A DNA stretch of 64,000 nt, taken from Nocardia niwae NBRC 108934 = DSM 45340 (GTDB lineage: Bacteria > Actinomycetota > Actinomycetes > Mycobacteriales > Mycobacteriaceae). Shown here piece after piece: positions 8,171 through 14,807 of this stretch (positions are counted from its first letter, which is position 1; every line of letters begins with the position of its first letter). Where the stretch lies: the NCBI RefSeq assembly GCF_001613465.1, contig NZ_BDCK01000041.1, positions 80,465 through 144,464 on the forward strand, in the 5' to 3' direction. The notes beneath the pieces are model-generated. The model was not told where the DNA came from, did not search any database, and saw only the letters and a program-made list of their open reading frames with translations. Both the position numbers and the translations under genes were made by a program.

Positions 8171-8192
8171 CCTGAGTGAACGGAGAGTGAAC
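8171..8192 (-). promoter_or_regulatory. PHO box (PhoP-type direct repeat) before pstS
   Basis: Read on the minus strand the sequence is GTTCACTCTCC followed by GTTCACTCAGG: two 11-nt units sharing GTTCACTC, spaced exactly 11 nt. This is the arrangement of actinobacterial PhoP binding units. A candidate -10 (TAGGTT, 8143 to 8138) lies about 27 nt downstream, which puts the box just upstream of the -35 position. It predicts induction of pstSCAB by phosphate starvation. Confidence 0.75.
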
Positions 8193-8266
8193 AGCCCGGC
8201 GCGATTGCAGCGGGTGGATGTGACGTTTGCCGCAGTTTTACTCGCGCGCATCCAGTCTGTCGCCTG

Positions 8267-9187
8267 TCAGTCAGCCTCCGGCGCGGCGTAGGCGACGTCG
8301 ACGTGGGCCGGAGCGAAGCCGAGACGGGTATAAGTGCGCACCGCGGCGACGTTGTCGGCCTCGGTGTAGAGCAACGCCTCGGCCAACCCGCGGTCGCGCA
8401 GGTAGCGCAAACCGGCGAGGGTGAGCAGACGACCGAGTCCGCGGCCCTGCGCGGCCGGATCGATGCCGACCACGTAGACCTCACCGAGCGGTGGATTCTC
8501 CGCGTGATGCACCTTGGTCCAGTGGAATCCGAGCAGACGAGCCGGAGCGGCCGGGTCGAACGCCAGGAACAGGCCCGCCGGATCGAACCACGACTCGGCG
8601 CGGCGGACCTCGATGTCGCGCTCGGTCCACCCGCCCTGCTCGGGATGCCAGGCGAAGGCGGCGCCGTTCACTCGCAGCAATTCCGCGTCGTCGGCGGGAC
8701 CGGCGTAGGTGCGCAACACGATGTCGTCCGGGACCACAAGTTCCGGTAGCTCTGGAGTTGCCAGAGGTCGTCGCATCTGCCACAGCTCGCGCGCCGTCCG
8801 TAGCCCGAGCCGGGCGGCAACGGCCTTGGCCGCCGGCCGGTCGCCGTGCGCCCAGACCCGCGCTCCCGGACCGCCCTCGGCGAGGGCCGCCGTGACCAGA
8901 TCGGTACCCACGCCGTGCCCGCGCTGAGACGGGTCGACGGCGACCTCGGCCATCGCGGGATGTTCGCCGTGCCGCGGAACGAGATTGGCGTAACCGGCGA
9001 TCGCGCCGTCGCGCCACGCGAGCAGATGGCGCGCTCCGGCGTGGTCGTCCGACGTCAGTGACAGCACGGCCTGCTCCGAGATCGGGGCGACCCCGTCGGC
9101 CTCGGTGGCGCGGGCCAGCAGGCCGCTGATCTCCTGCGCCGTGTCCGCGTCGGGACGGTCGGTCCACTGTGTCGTCGCGCCGCTCAT
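8267..9187 (-). CDS. mshD: mycothiol synthase MshD
   Basis: 306 residues made of two GNAT acetyltransferase domains (about 10-145 and 155-300). It acetylates the cysteinyl-glucosaminyl-inositol precursor with acetyl-CoA, the last step of mycothiol synthesis, in the cytoplasm. Acetyl-CoA loops are visible as QRGHGVGT (88-95) and AQGRGLGR in the C-terminal, catalytically active domain. The neighbourhood (glnR upstream, pst genes downstream) matches that of M. tuberculosis mshD. The start ATG 9187 has a close GGAGG. Confidence 0.95.
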   Translation of the reverse strand: MSGATTQWTDRPDADTAQEISGLLARATEADGVAPISEQAVLSLTSDDHAGARHLLAWRDGAIAGYANLVPRHGEHPAMAEVAVDPSQRGHGVGTDLVTAALAEGGPGARVWAHGDRPAAKAVAARLGLRTARELWQMRRPLATPELPELVVPDDIVLRTYAGPADDAELLRVNGAAFAWHPEQGGWTERDIEVRRAESWFDPAGLFLAFDPAAPARLLGFHWTKVHHAENPPLGEVYVVGIDPAAQGRGLGRLLTLAGLRYLRDRGLAEALLYTEADNVAAVRTYTRLGFAPAHVDVAYAAPEAD

Positions 9188-9313
9188 CGGCCTCCGTTCC
9201 TCGAGCCGGTGGACCCCGCTGGGGATCCACTGTTGGCAACGTCGTAGCGGTGGCGGACATTTCGGCCGGGAACGGTGCGGGCACCGCCGCGACCGGCCAC
9301 CGTCCGCCGGAGA

Positions 9314-10078
9314 TTACTGCGCGGAGCCGTTGACCGGGGTGAGCGGCGAATCGTCGGTGCCCTCGTTGTCCTCGTCCGGGAAGTTCACCGGCTCGCCTTT
9401 GGCCGACGCTCGCGACGGACGAACCGCCTTGTAGCCGACATTGCGCACGGTGCCGATCAGCGACTCGTATTCACTGCCGAGTTTGGCGCGCAACCGCCGC
9501 ACGTGCACGTCCACGGTGCGGGTACCGCCGAAGAAGTCGTAACCCCACACTTCCTGCAGCAGTTGCGCGCGGGTGAACACCCGGCCCGCGTGCTGCGCGA
9601 GATACTTCAGCAGCTCGAACTCCTTGTAGGTGAGGTCGAGCGGGCGGCCACGCAACCGCGCGGTGTAAGTGCCCTCGTCGATCACCAATTCGCCGAGCGT
9701 GATCTTGCCGGTGTTCTCCGGACTGGCCACGCCGCCGTTGCGCCCGACCAGCAGCCGCAGCCGGGCGTCGAGCTCGGCGGGGCCGGTACCGGGCAGCAGG
9801 ATGTCATCGAGTCCCCAGTCCGCGTTCACCGCGACCAGGCCGCCCTCGGTGAGCACCGCGACGACCGGCACCGAGGACCCGGTGCTGCCGAGCAGGCGGC
9901 ACAGACCACGGGCCGCGGCCAGGTCGGTTCTGGCGTCCACCAGCGCGACGTCCGCGCTGCCTGCCTCGAGCAGGGAGGCCACTTCGGTCGGCGCAGGGCG
10001 CACGTTGTGCGCGAGCAACGCGAGCGAGGGCAACACCGACTCGGGGTTGGGGTCGGAGGTAAGCAGGAGCAGCTCCAC
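9314..10078 (-). CDS. glnR: GlnR-type nitrogen response regulator (winged helix)
   Basis: 254 residues from GTG 10078, chosen for the strong GGAGGAGGG Shine-Dalgarno just upstream and because the product begins VELLLLTSD, as in mycobacterial GlnR. An in-frame ATG at 10093 lies within this leader. Residues 1-110 are an atypical receiver domain (VLPSLALL, ADVALVDAR) that lacks a normal phosphorylation pocket; residues 125-220 are an OmpR-type winged helix with the highly conserved DLTYKEFELLKYLAQ and GTRTVDVHVRRLRAKLG. GlnR is an orphan regulator controlling ammonium and nitrogen assimilation genes. Its position beside mshD matches M. tuberculosis. Confidence 0.92.
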   Translation of the reverse strand: MELLLLTSDPNPESVLPSLALLAHNVRPAPTEVASLLEAGSADVALVDARTDLAAARGLCRLLGSTGSSVPVVAVLTEGGLVAVNADWGLDDILLPGTGPAELDARLRLLVGRNGGVASPENTGKITLGELVIDEGTYTARLRGRPLDLTYKEFELLKYLAQHAGRVFTRAQLLQEVWGYDFFGGTRTVDVHVRRLRAKLGSEYESLIGTVRNVGYKAVRPSRASAKGEPVNFPDEDNEGTDDSPLTPVNGSAQ

Positions 10079-10259
10079 AGGCCCTCCTCCCATCTCGTAG
10101 CCACGCGGATGCGGCAGCATCGCCACGCCCGCGTCGCTAATCACAGGTAATCGGATGCAAGATTAGCGCGTAACTAGGCATGACCACGCATTCCGGGGTC
10201 CGCGGTCACACCGGTGGACACTGCGGAGCCGGACTCGGGCCAACCGATATGGTGCGTAC

Positions 10260-10385
10260 ATGGGTTACGTATCGGGCAGGCCCGCCACCGGCGGCGCGCC
10301 CGGCACGGCAACCGAACGCGCGCCGCGCGGCTCCCGGCCGCCGCGGCCCGAGACCCGGAGAGACGGGGGAGCATGCGCAAGCTGA
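10260..10385 (+). CDS. candidate leaderless upstream ORF overlapping the lmeA start
   Basis: A possible -10 box TATGGT (10248-10253) is followed at +7 by ATG 10260, the geometry of leaderless transcripts. The frame encodes 41 residues rich in Arg, Pro and Gly and stops at 10383-10385, inside the first codons of lmeA in a different frame, so it could couple translation. The peptide has no recognisable domain. It may simply be the 5' leader of lmeA; coding status is uncertain. Confidence 0.3.
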   Translation: MGYVSGRPATGGAPGTATERAPRGSRPPRPETRRDGGACAS

Positions 10386-11173
10386 TCATCGGCCTGCTGT
10401 GTCTGGCGGGGTTCGCCGTGGTCATCGACTTCAGCACTGCGGCGTATTCGGAATATCGCGTTTCCCGGGCGTTGCGCGACGGCGCCGATCTCACCGCGGA
10501 TCCAGAGGTGACCATCCACGGCTTCCCCTTCCTCGGTCAGGCATGGGACAGCCGCTACGACCACGTGGAGATCAGGGCGCGCGCGAAGCGACTGGACATT
10601 CCCGGCGAGATCGCGCTGGAGGCGACGCTGACCGGGGTGCGGCTGCCGGTCGGCGAACTCGTCGACGGCAGCCTGCGCGGTGTCCCCGTGGAGCGGGTCG
10701 ACAGCCGGTTGCGGGTGGAGCCGACCGAACTCGGCAGGCTGTTCGCCATCCCCGATCTGCAGGTGCATTCGCGGCCCGCCGACAAGTCCGACGGGACCGG
10801 CGGATCGGGTGGTTCCGGCATGACCACCACCGGAGCTCTGGTGCTCACCGGCACCCTCCCGGAGACGCCGGGCGCGCAGTACGGCGGGGAAAAGGTCAGT
10901 GTGCAGGCCGAGCTGTCGCTAGACGGCGACCAGGTGAAGATCGTGGCGACCGGCTTCTACCGCGGCCCGCCCGGCACGGAGACCATGCCTGTGGCGGTGA
11001 TCACCGAGGCCGATCGGCCCGCGGTCCTCGCCCGGTTCACCCGTACCATCGACACCAAGGAGTTGCCGTTCGGTGTCCGGCCCACCAAGGTCTCCGCTCA
11101 GGGCGGCCAGATCGTCGTGGAGGGCAAGGGCGTGAACGTCACGATCGACCTAGACCGATTGCAGCGACCATGA
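10373..11173 (+). CDS. lmeA: LmeA-like mannan chain elongation factor (DUF2993)
   Basis: 266 residues from ATG 10373 (MRKLIIGLLCLAGFAVV), with a GGGGGA Shine-Dalgarno. One N-terminal membrane anchor or signal (about 2-22) precedes a DUF2993 domain covering the rest. In mycobacteria LmeA is a periplasmic lipid-binding protein needed for mannan elongation in lipomannan. The position next to glnR and a thioredoxin gene matches M. tuberculosis. A Gly/Ser-rich loop lies around 140-147. The stop overlaps the ATG of the thioredoxin gene, so the two are coupled. Confidence 0.85.
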   Translation: MRKLIIGLLCLAGFAVVIDFSTAAYSEYRVSRALRDGADLTADPEVTIHGFPFLGQAWDSRYDHVEIRARAKRLDIPGEIALEATLTGVRLPVGELVDGSLRGVPVERVDSRLRVEPTELGRLFAIPDLQVHSRPADKSDGTGGSGGSGMTTTGALVLTGTLPETPGAQYGGEKVSVQAELSLDGDQVKIVATGFYRGPPGTETMPVAVITEADRPAVLARFTRTIDTKELPFGVRPTKVSAQGGQIVVEGKGVNVTIDLDRLQRP

Positions 11174-11613
11174 TCCAACTCACCATTCTGGCAGTGGTAC
11201 TGCTCGCCGCGCTGGCGGTGGGCATCCTGCTGCGCCGGCGCGACGGCAAGGTCCGCGCGGCCGACGGCATCGACCTGTCCGACTCCGCCCGCGCGCAACT
11301 GCTGGCGTCCGTGGGCGTGACCGGCGCCGGTCCGGCGGTGCTGCATTTCTCCGCCGACTGGTGCGGGCCGTGCGATGCCGTTCGCCGAGTGGTTGCCAAT
11401 GTCACCGATCAGCTCGCGGCGTCGCCGCAGCCGCCGCAGGACATCGAGGTGGACATCGACGCCGAGCCCGCGCTCGCACGGGAGCTGAACGTCCTCTCGC
11501 TGCCCACCACATTCGTCTTCGACACCCAGGGCAGGGAGCGGTTCCGCATCTCCGGCGTGCCGAAGGCCACGGATCTGCACTCCGCGCTCGAGCCCCTGAC
11601 CGCAGCCGCCTGA
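11170..11613 (+). CDS. thiX: membrane-anchored thioredoxin-like protein (ThiX-type)
   Basis: 147 residues. An N-terminal membrane helix (about 3-21) is followed by LRRRDGK, then a thioredoxin domain with active site WCGPC (64-68) and the cis-Pro loop LPTTFVF. Positive charges after the helix suggest a cytoplasmic thioredoxin domain (Arg/Lys stop-transfer), but topology is inference. ATG 11170 overlaps the lmeA stop. The neighbouring sulfurtransferase operon makes a role in thiol redox plausible. Confidence 0.88.
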   Translation: MIQLTILAVVLLAALAVGILLRRRDGKVRAADGIDLSDSARAQLLASVGVTGAGPAVLHFSADWCGPCDAVRRVVANVTDQLAASPQPPQDIEVDIDAEPALARELNVLSLPTTFVFDTQGRERFRISGVPKATDLHSALEPLTAAA

Positions 11614-11679
11614 GCTGCGGTGACAACTCCCCTGGACGGATGTGATCCACCCCGGGTCCAATTTCCCCGCCGAATTGGG

Positions 11680-11900
11680 TAAACTGCTCACGTGCTTTCC
11701 AACCACGAGCTGATGCTCACCCGACGCCGCACAGTGGATCTGTGTCGGCTCGGTGGTTGTTGCTGCCTGTGCCGCTGATCGGTCGGCTCTTCCGGATTTC
11801 CTGACGCCGACCCCTGTCCGCCGCGCGAGTGATCTCACGATCCCCCGGCGAATTGGCAAATCTTCAGTCATCGGACTTATTCAGCGCAGGAGTACGCACA
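11680..11900 (+). promoter_or_regulatory. promoter and candidate cysteine attenuator of the sulfur operon
   Basis: The -10 box TAAACT (11680-11685) is followed at +7 by the GTG of a poly-cysteine leader ORF (11692). Within the leader CAACCACGAGC (11700-11710) can pair with GCTCGGTGGTTG (11748-11759), the stretch just before and into the cysteine codons, so ribosome position would decide whether this helix forms. About 120 nt separate the leader stop from the DUF4395 start, whose Shine-Dalgarno is AGGAG (11889-11893). Regulation by cysteinyl-tRNA is inferred from known mycobacterial examples. Confidence 0.65.
11692..11778 (+). CDS. leaderless poly-cysteine leader peptide (28 aa)
   Basis: GTG 11692 to TGA 11776-11778 encodes 28 residues ending in CRLGGCCCLCR: five of the last eleven residues are cysteine. 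It lies directly at the predicted transcription start and precedes the DUF4395-sulfurtransferase-SseC operon. Leaderless short ORFs with consecutive cysteine codons in front of the same kind of sulfur genes are known in mycobacteria as cysteine-responsive attenuators. It is too short for ordinary gene finding. Confidence 0.8.
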   Translation: MLSNHELMLTRRRTVDLCRLGGCCCLCR

Positions 11901-12395
11901 ATGTCCACCGAGATCCGTAACAGTTCCGAAGCCATTCCCGTATCCGCCGACCAGGTCGACGTGCGCGGACCGCGATTCGCCGCCTGGGTGACCACCGGCG
12001 CCCTCGTCGTCGTCCTGCTCGCCGCCGCGGTCTCGCCGGGAGCCGCGGCGGTGTTGATCGCCCTGCAGACCATCGTCTTCGCGGTCGGCGCGGCTCTCGG
12101 TCCGCGCCGTCACCCGTACGGCCGGATCTACGCCGCCTTCGTCGCGCCGCGTCTCGCACCGACCAGTGAGACCGAGCCGACGGCTCCGCTGCGGTTCGCG
12201 CAACTGCTCGGTTTCGTCTTCGCGGCCGTCAGCCTGCTGGGCTTCGCGCTCGGCTCCACAGTCGTCGGCGCGGTGTTCGCCGGCTTCGCCCTGTTCGCGG
12301 CGTTCTTGAACGCGGCGTTCGGGATCTGCTTGGGTTGCCGGATCTATCCGCTGGTAGCCCGCCTCCGCCGGAGCCCGTCACCGGCATCGAACTGA
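11901..12395 (+). CDS. DUF4395 membrane protein
   Basis: 164 residues. The cytoplasmic N-terminus (about 30) is followed by a pair of membrane helices (about 31-70), a loop, and a second pair (about 105-150). The family-typical FGICLGCRIYPL motif near the C-terminus carries a CxxC pair (C-L-G-C), suggesting redox or persulfide chemistry at the membrane; the function is not established. ATG 11901 is set by the AGGAG site. It is first in the operon with the thiosulfate sulfurtransferase, 29 nt upstream of it, under the poly-Cys leader. Confidence 0.85.
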   Translation: MSTEIRNSSEAIPVSADQVDVRGPRFAAWVTTGALVVVLLAAAVSPGAAAVLIALQTIVFAVGAALGPRRHPYGRIYAAFVAPRLAPTSETEPTAPLRFAQLLGFVFAAVSLLGFALGSTVVGAVFAGFALFAAFLNAAFGICLGCRIYPLVARLRRSPSPASN

Positions 12396-12424
12396 CCCTG
12401 CACGTCATCTCTGAAAGGAAAACA

Positions 12425-13258
12425 ATGGCTCGCTCCGATGTCCTGGTCTCCGTTGACTGGGCCGAAGAGAACCTCAACGCCCCCGGCGTGGTCTTCGTCG
12501 AGGTCGACGAGGACACCTCCGCCTACGACGGTGGTCACATCGAGGGTGCCGTCCGGCTCGACTGGAAGAAGGACCTGCAGGATCAGGTTCGTCGTGACTT
12601 CGTGAACCAGGAGCAGTTCTCCGACCTGCTCTCGGCGCGCGGCATCTCGAACGACGACGAGGTCATCCTGTACGGCGGCAACAACAACTGGTTCGCCGCG
12701 TACGCCTACTGGTACTTCAAGCTGTACGGCCACAACAACGTCAAGCTGCTCGACGGTGGCCGCAAGAAGTGGGAGCTCGACGGCCGTCCGCTGTCCACCG
12801 AGCCGGTGAACCGGCCCGCCACCCAGTACAAGGCGTCGGCGCCCGACCTGAACATCCGCGCCTTCCGCGACGAGGTCATCGCGGCCATCGGCACCAAGAA
12901 CCTGGTCGACGTGCGTTCGCCCGACGAGTTCACCGGCAAGATCCTGGCGCCCGCCCACCTGCCGCAGGAGCAGAGCCAGCGTCCGGGCCACATCCCCGGC
13001 GCGATCAATGTGCCGTGGAGCAAGGCCGCGAACGAGGACGGCACCTTCAAGTCCGACGCCGAACTGACCGAGATCTACAAGGAAGCGGGCCTGGACGGCG
13101 AGAAGGAGACCATCGCCTACTGCCGCATCGGCGAGCGTTCCTCGCACACCTGGTTCGTGCTGCAGGAACTGCTCGGCCACCAGAACGTCAAGAACTACGA
13201 CGGGAGCTGGACCGAGTACGGCTCCCTCGTCGGCGCCCCGATCGAGTTGGGAGAGTAA
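12425..13258 (+). CDS. cysA2: thiosulfate sulfurtransferase (CysA2/SseA type)
   Basis: 277 residues with two rhodanese domains (about 5-120 non-catalytic, 140-275 catalytic). The active-site loop is CRIGERS with catalytic Cys233. The enzyme moves sulfane sulfur from thiosulfate to acceptors such as cyanide or thiols. ATG 12425 follows a GAAAGGAAA Shine-Dalgarno. It sits between DUF4395 and SseC, as in mycobacteria, and is probably controlled by cysteine through the leader peptide. Confidence 0.93.
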   Translation: MARSDVLVSVDWAEENLNAPGVVFVEVDEDTSAYDGGHIEGAVRLDWKKDLQDQVRRDFVNQEQFSDLLSARGISNDDEVILYGGNNNWFAAYAYWYFKLYGHNNVKLLDGGRKKWELDGRPLSTEPVNRPATQYKASAPDLNIRAFRDEVIAAIGTKNLVDVRSPDEFTGKILAPAHLPQEQSQRPGHIPGAINVPWSKAANEDGTFKSDAELTEIYKEAGLDGEKETIAYCRIGERSSHTWFVLQELLGHQNVKNYDGSWTEYGSLVGAPIELGE

Positions 13259-13263
13259 TCGAC

Positions 13264-13569
13264 ATGTGTGCAGCACCTACCCAGGGTCAGGCCATCCCGG
13301 CCGGCGTCGACGTGGAGAAGGAGACGGTCATCACCGGCCGCGTCCTGAGCACCGACGGCCAGCCGGTGGGCGGGGCGTTCGTGCGCCTGCTCGACGGCAA
13401 CGGTGATTTCACCGCCGAGGTCGTCGCGTCGGGCACCGGTGACTTCCGGTTCTTCGCGGCTCCCGGCTCGTGGACCGTCCGTGCGCTGTCCTCGGCGGGC
13501 AACGGCTCCGCCGAGGTCCGCCCCGAAGGCGCGGGCATCCACGCGGTCGACGTCGCGGTCGCCAAGTAA
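13264..13569 (+). CDS. sseC: SseC family protein (DUF1416)
   Basis: 101 residues, beginning MCAAPTQGQAIPAG, with a conserved N-terminal cysteine (Cys2) and a small beta-rich domain resembling a carboxypeptidase-regulatory/transthyretin-like fold (VITGRVLSTDGQPVGGAFVRLLD). SseC accompanies thiosulfate sulfurtransferase in mycolic-acid actinobacteria; its biochemical role is unknown. It starts 5 nt after the sulfurtransferase stop and is followed by a terminator. Confidence 0.92.
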   Translation: MCAAPTQGQAIPAGVDVEKETVITGRVLSTDGQPVGGAFVRLLDGNGDFTAEVVASGTGDFRFFAAPGSWTVRALSSAGNGSAEVRPEGAGIHAVDVAVAK

Positions 13570-13585
13570 GACCTCGCACTCGTCG

Positions 13586-13630
13586 AACGGCCCCGGTCGC
13601 TTACCGCTCCGCGGAAGCACCGGGGCCGTT
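13586..13630 (+). terminator. intrinsic terminator of the sulfur operon
   Basis: AACGGCCCCGGT (13586-13597) pairs with ACCGGGGCCGTT (13619-13630) across a 21-nt loop and is followed by TTG. It begins 17 nt past the sseC stop. Confidence 0.75.
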
Positions 13631-13666
13631 TGCGTGCCTCCACAGCGGGGTCGTTAGACTCGAAAC

Positions 13667-13762
13667 GTGGTCCTCTTCTTCGAGATTCTGCTGGTGGCCG
13701 TGGCCGTGCTGATCGGCTGGTTCGGCCTCTACGTCTTCTACCGGCTGTTCACCGAATCATGA
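13667..13762 (+). CDS. 31-aa single-pass membrane peptide, coupled to the next gene
   Basis: GTG 13667 lies 7 nt after a -10 box TAGACT (13655-13660), so the mRNA is probably leaderless. The frame encodes 31 residues, nearly all hydrophobic (VVLFFEILLVAVAVLIGW and onward), ending YRLFTES: a single membrane helix with Glu6 at one edge. Its TGA overlaps the ATG of the nitrobindin-like gene (ATGA). The overlap and promoter geometry support coding despite the size. The function is unknown. Confidence 0.65.
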   Translation: MVLFFEILLVAVAVLIGWFGLYVFYRLFTES

Positions 13763-14466
13763 GCGAACTCGCGAGCGAAGGTTCCAACCCGGCCGAGCGA
13801 GCGAGTGAACAACTGAACGGCAACGCTCCAGCCGATGCCGCCGGTCGCCGCAGCGGTGACCAGGCCGTGGCAGAAGCCGCCGAACGGGCGAAATCCACCG
13901 GCGCCCGAAACATCCCGGTCCTCCCGGATCTCCCACTGCCCGAGGACACCGCCAACCTGCGCCTCGGCCCGGACCTGAGCGCCTCCATGCTCGCGCTGCT
14001 CCCGCTGGTGGGTGTGTGGCGCGGCGAGGGTGAGGGCAACGATCCCGAGCGCGGGGACTACCGGTTCGGCCAGCAGATCGTCGTCTCGCACGACGGCGGT
14101 GACTTCCTCGCCTGGGAATCCCGGTCCTGGGTGATCGAGGCCGACGGCACCTACGGCGGCCCCGACCTGCGCGAGAGCGGCTTCTGGCGGGTCGGCATCG
14201 ACGGCAACGACGAGGTCATCGAACTGCTGCTGTCGCACAGCAGCGGCATCGTGGAGCTGTTCTACGGGCAGGCGCTGACCCAGTCGTCCTGGGAACTGGC
14301 CACCGACGTGGTGATCCGCAGCCAGTCCGGCGTCGTCGTGGGTGGCGCCAAGCGCCTCTACGGCATCGTCGAGGGTGGCGACCTGGCGTACGTCGAGGAA
14401 CGCGTCGTGGCCGACGGCCCCCTCGAACCCCGCCTCTCGGCCCGCCTCCAGCGCTACATCGGCTGA
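13759..14466 (+). CDS. nitrobindin / FABP-like heme-binding family protein
   Basis: 235 residues from ATG 13759, coupled to the 31-aa peptide. Residues 1-70 are polar and probably flexible; residues 78-235 form the ten-stranded beta-barrel family called nitrobindin or THAP4-like. The signature GxWxGxG is present as GVWRGEG (85-91), followed by YRFGQQIVVSHDGGDFLAWESRSW split over the first strands. The M. tuberculosis relative in the same position is a fatty-acid-binding-protein-like barrel; other members bind heme and isomerise peroxynitrite. The ligand here cannot be told from sequence. Confidence 0.88.
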   Translation: MSELASEGSNPAERASEQLNGNAPADAAGRRSGDQAVAEAAERAKSTGARNIPVLPDLPLPEDTANLRLGPDLSASMLALLPLVGVWRGEGEGNDPERGDYRFGQQIVVSHDGGDFLAWESRSWVIEADGTYGGPDLRESGFWRVGIDGNDEVIELLLSHSSGIVELFYGQALTQSSWELATDVVIRSQSGVVVGGAKRLYGIVEGGDLAYVEERVVADGPLEPRLSARLQRYIG

Positions 14467-14483
14467 GCGCTCCCCCGCCTCTC

Positions 14484-14507
14484 CGGGTTTTTAGAGCCCG
14501 AAACCCG
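14484..14507 (+). terminator. weak terminator-like hairpin
   Basis: CGGGTTT (14484-14490) pairs with AAACCCG (14501-14507). It lies 17 nt after the nitrobindin-like stop and overlaps a partial copy of the intergenic repeat (CCGCCTCTCCGGGT). Confidence 0.4.
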
Positions 14508-14549
14508 CCCACACCCTGACGCGGGACCTGTGACCAACCCGAGCCCCAC

Positions 14550-14583
14550 CCCACTAGTACGGCCTGAGTACCCGGAGAGGCGG
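14550..14583 (+). repeat. dispersed intergenic repeat, copy 1
   Basis: This 34-bp element has the core GTACGGCCTGA then, after a short spacer, CGGAGAGGCGG. Closely matching copies occur at 21742-21776 (same orientation) and 63956-63989 (reverse orientation). All are intergenic. It does not look like an insertion sequence. Confidence 0.7.
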
Positions 14584-14592
14584 AACAGAACA

Positions 14593-14659
14593 GCCCCCGA
14601 GCCATACCGGTGCGAGTTTCCTCGTACGGGTCCGGTCGGACAGACCGGGGCTCGGGGGC
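14593..14659 (-). terminator. large hairpin after cydC, terminator-like
   Basis: GCCCCCGAGCC (14593-14603) pairs perfectly with GGCTCGGGGGC (14649-14659). The 45-nt loop contains a further helix, CCGGTC with GACCGG. It lies downstream of cydC and of a 12-codon ORF on the minus strand, between convergent genes, so it probably ends the cyd transcript. Confidence 0.55.
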
Positions 14660-14721
14660 CGGGTGACTGCCTGGAATTCGCTCAGCGCTCGCGCGGGCGA
14701 AATCCACCTGCAGCGGTGGCG

Positions 14722-14760
14722 CTAGCGGACAGCCACCTCACGTGTCCTATGAATATCCAT
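14722..14760 (-). CDS. 12-codon ORF with perfect Shine-Dalgarno, downstream of cydC
   Basis: On the minus strand AAGGAGGTG (14778 to 14770), complementary to the 16S rRNA tail over its full core, precedes ATG 14760 by about 10 nt. The frame reads MDIHRTREVAVR and stops at TAG (14724-14722). It begins 48 nt past the cydC stop and ends 63 nt before the large hairpin. It is hydrophilic, so it is not a CydX-type oxidase subunit. It could be a leader peptide of a small RNA, a real micropeptide, or a relic of an attenuator; no same-strand gene follows. Confidence 0.4.
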   Translation of the reverse strand: MDIHRTREVAVR

Positions 14761-14807
14761 TCGTCGAACCACCTCCTTCCTCGTGTACGAACGAATCTAG
14801 CGACGCA

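Noticed and set aside
6199..8175. A 658-codon plus-strand open frame opposite pstC and pstS
   Set aside because: Same explanation: mirror frame of conserved pst genes, without a start signal or recognisable protein.
14216..14707. Minus-strand frame of 163 codons downstream of the 12-codon ORF
   Set aside because: It runs through the hairpin and antisense to the nitrobindin-like gene, and its composition is not protein-like.
14722..14760. The 12-codon ORF as a CydX-type subunit of cytochrome bd
   Set aside because: CydX is a hydrophobic single-pass peptide; MDIHRTREVAVR is short and charged.
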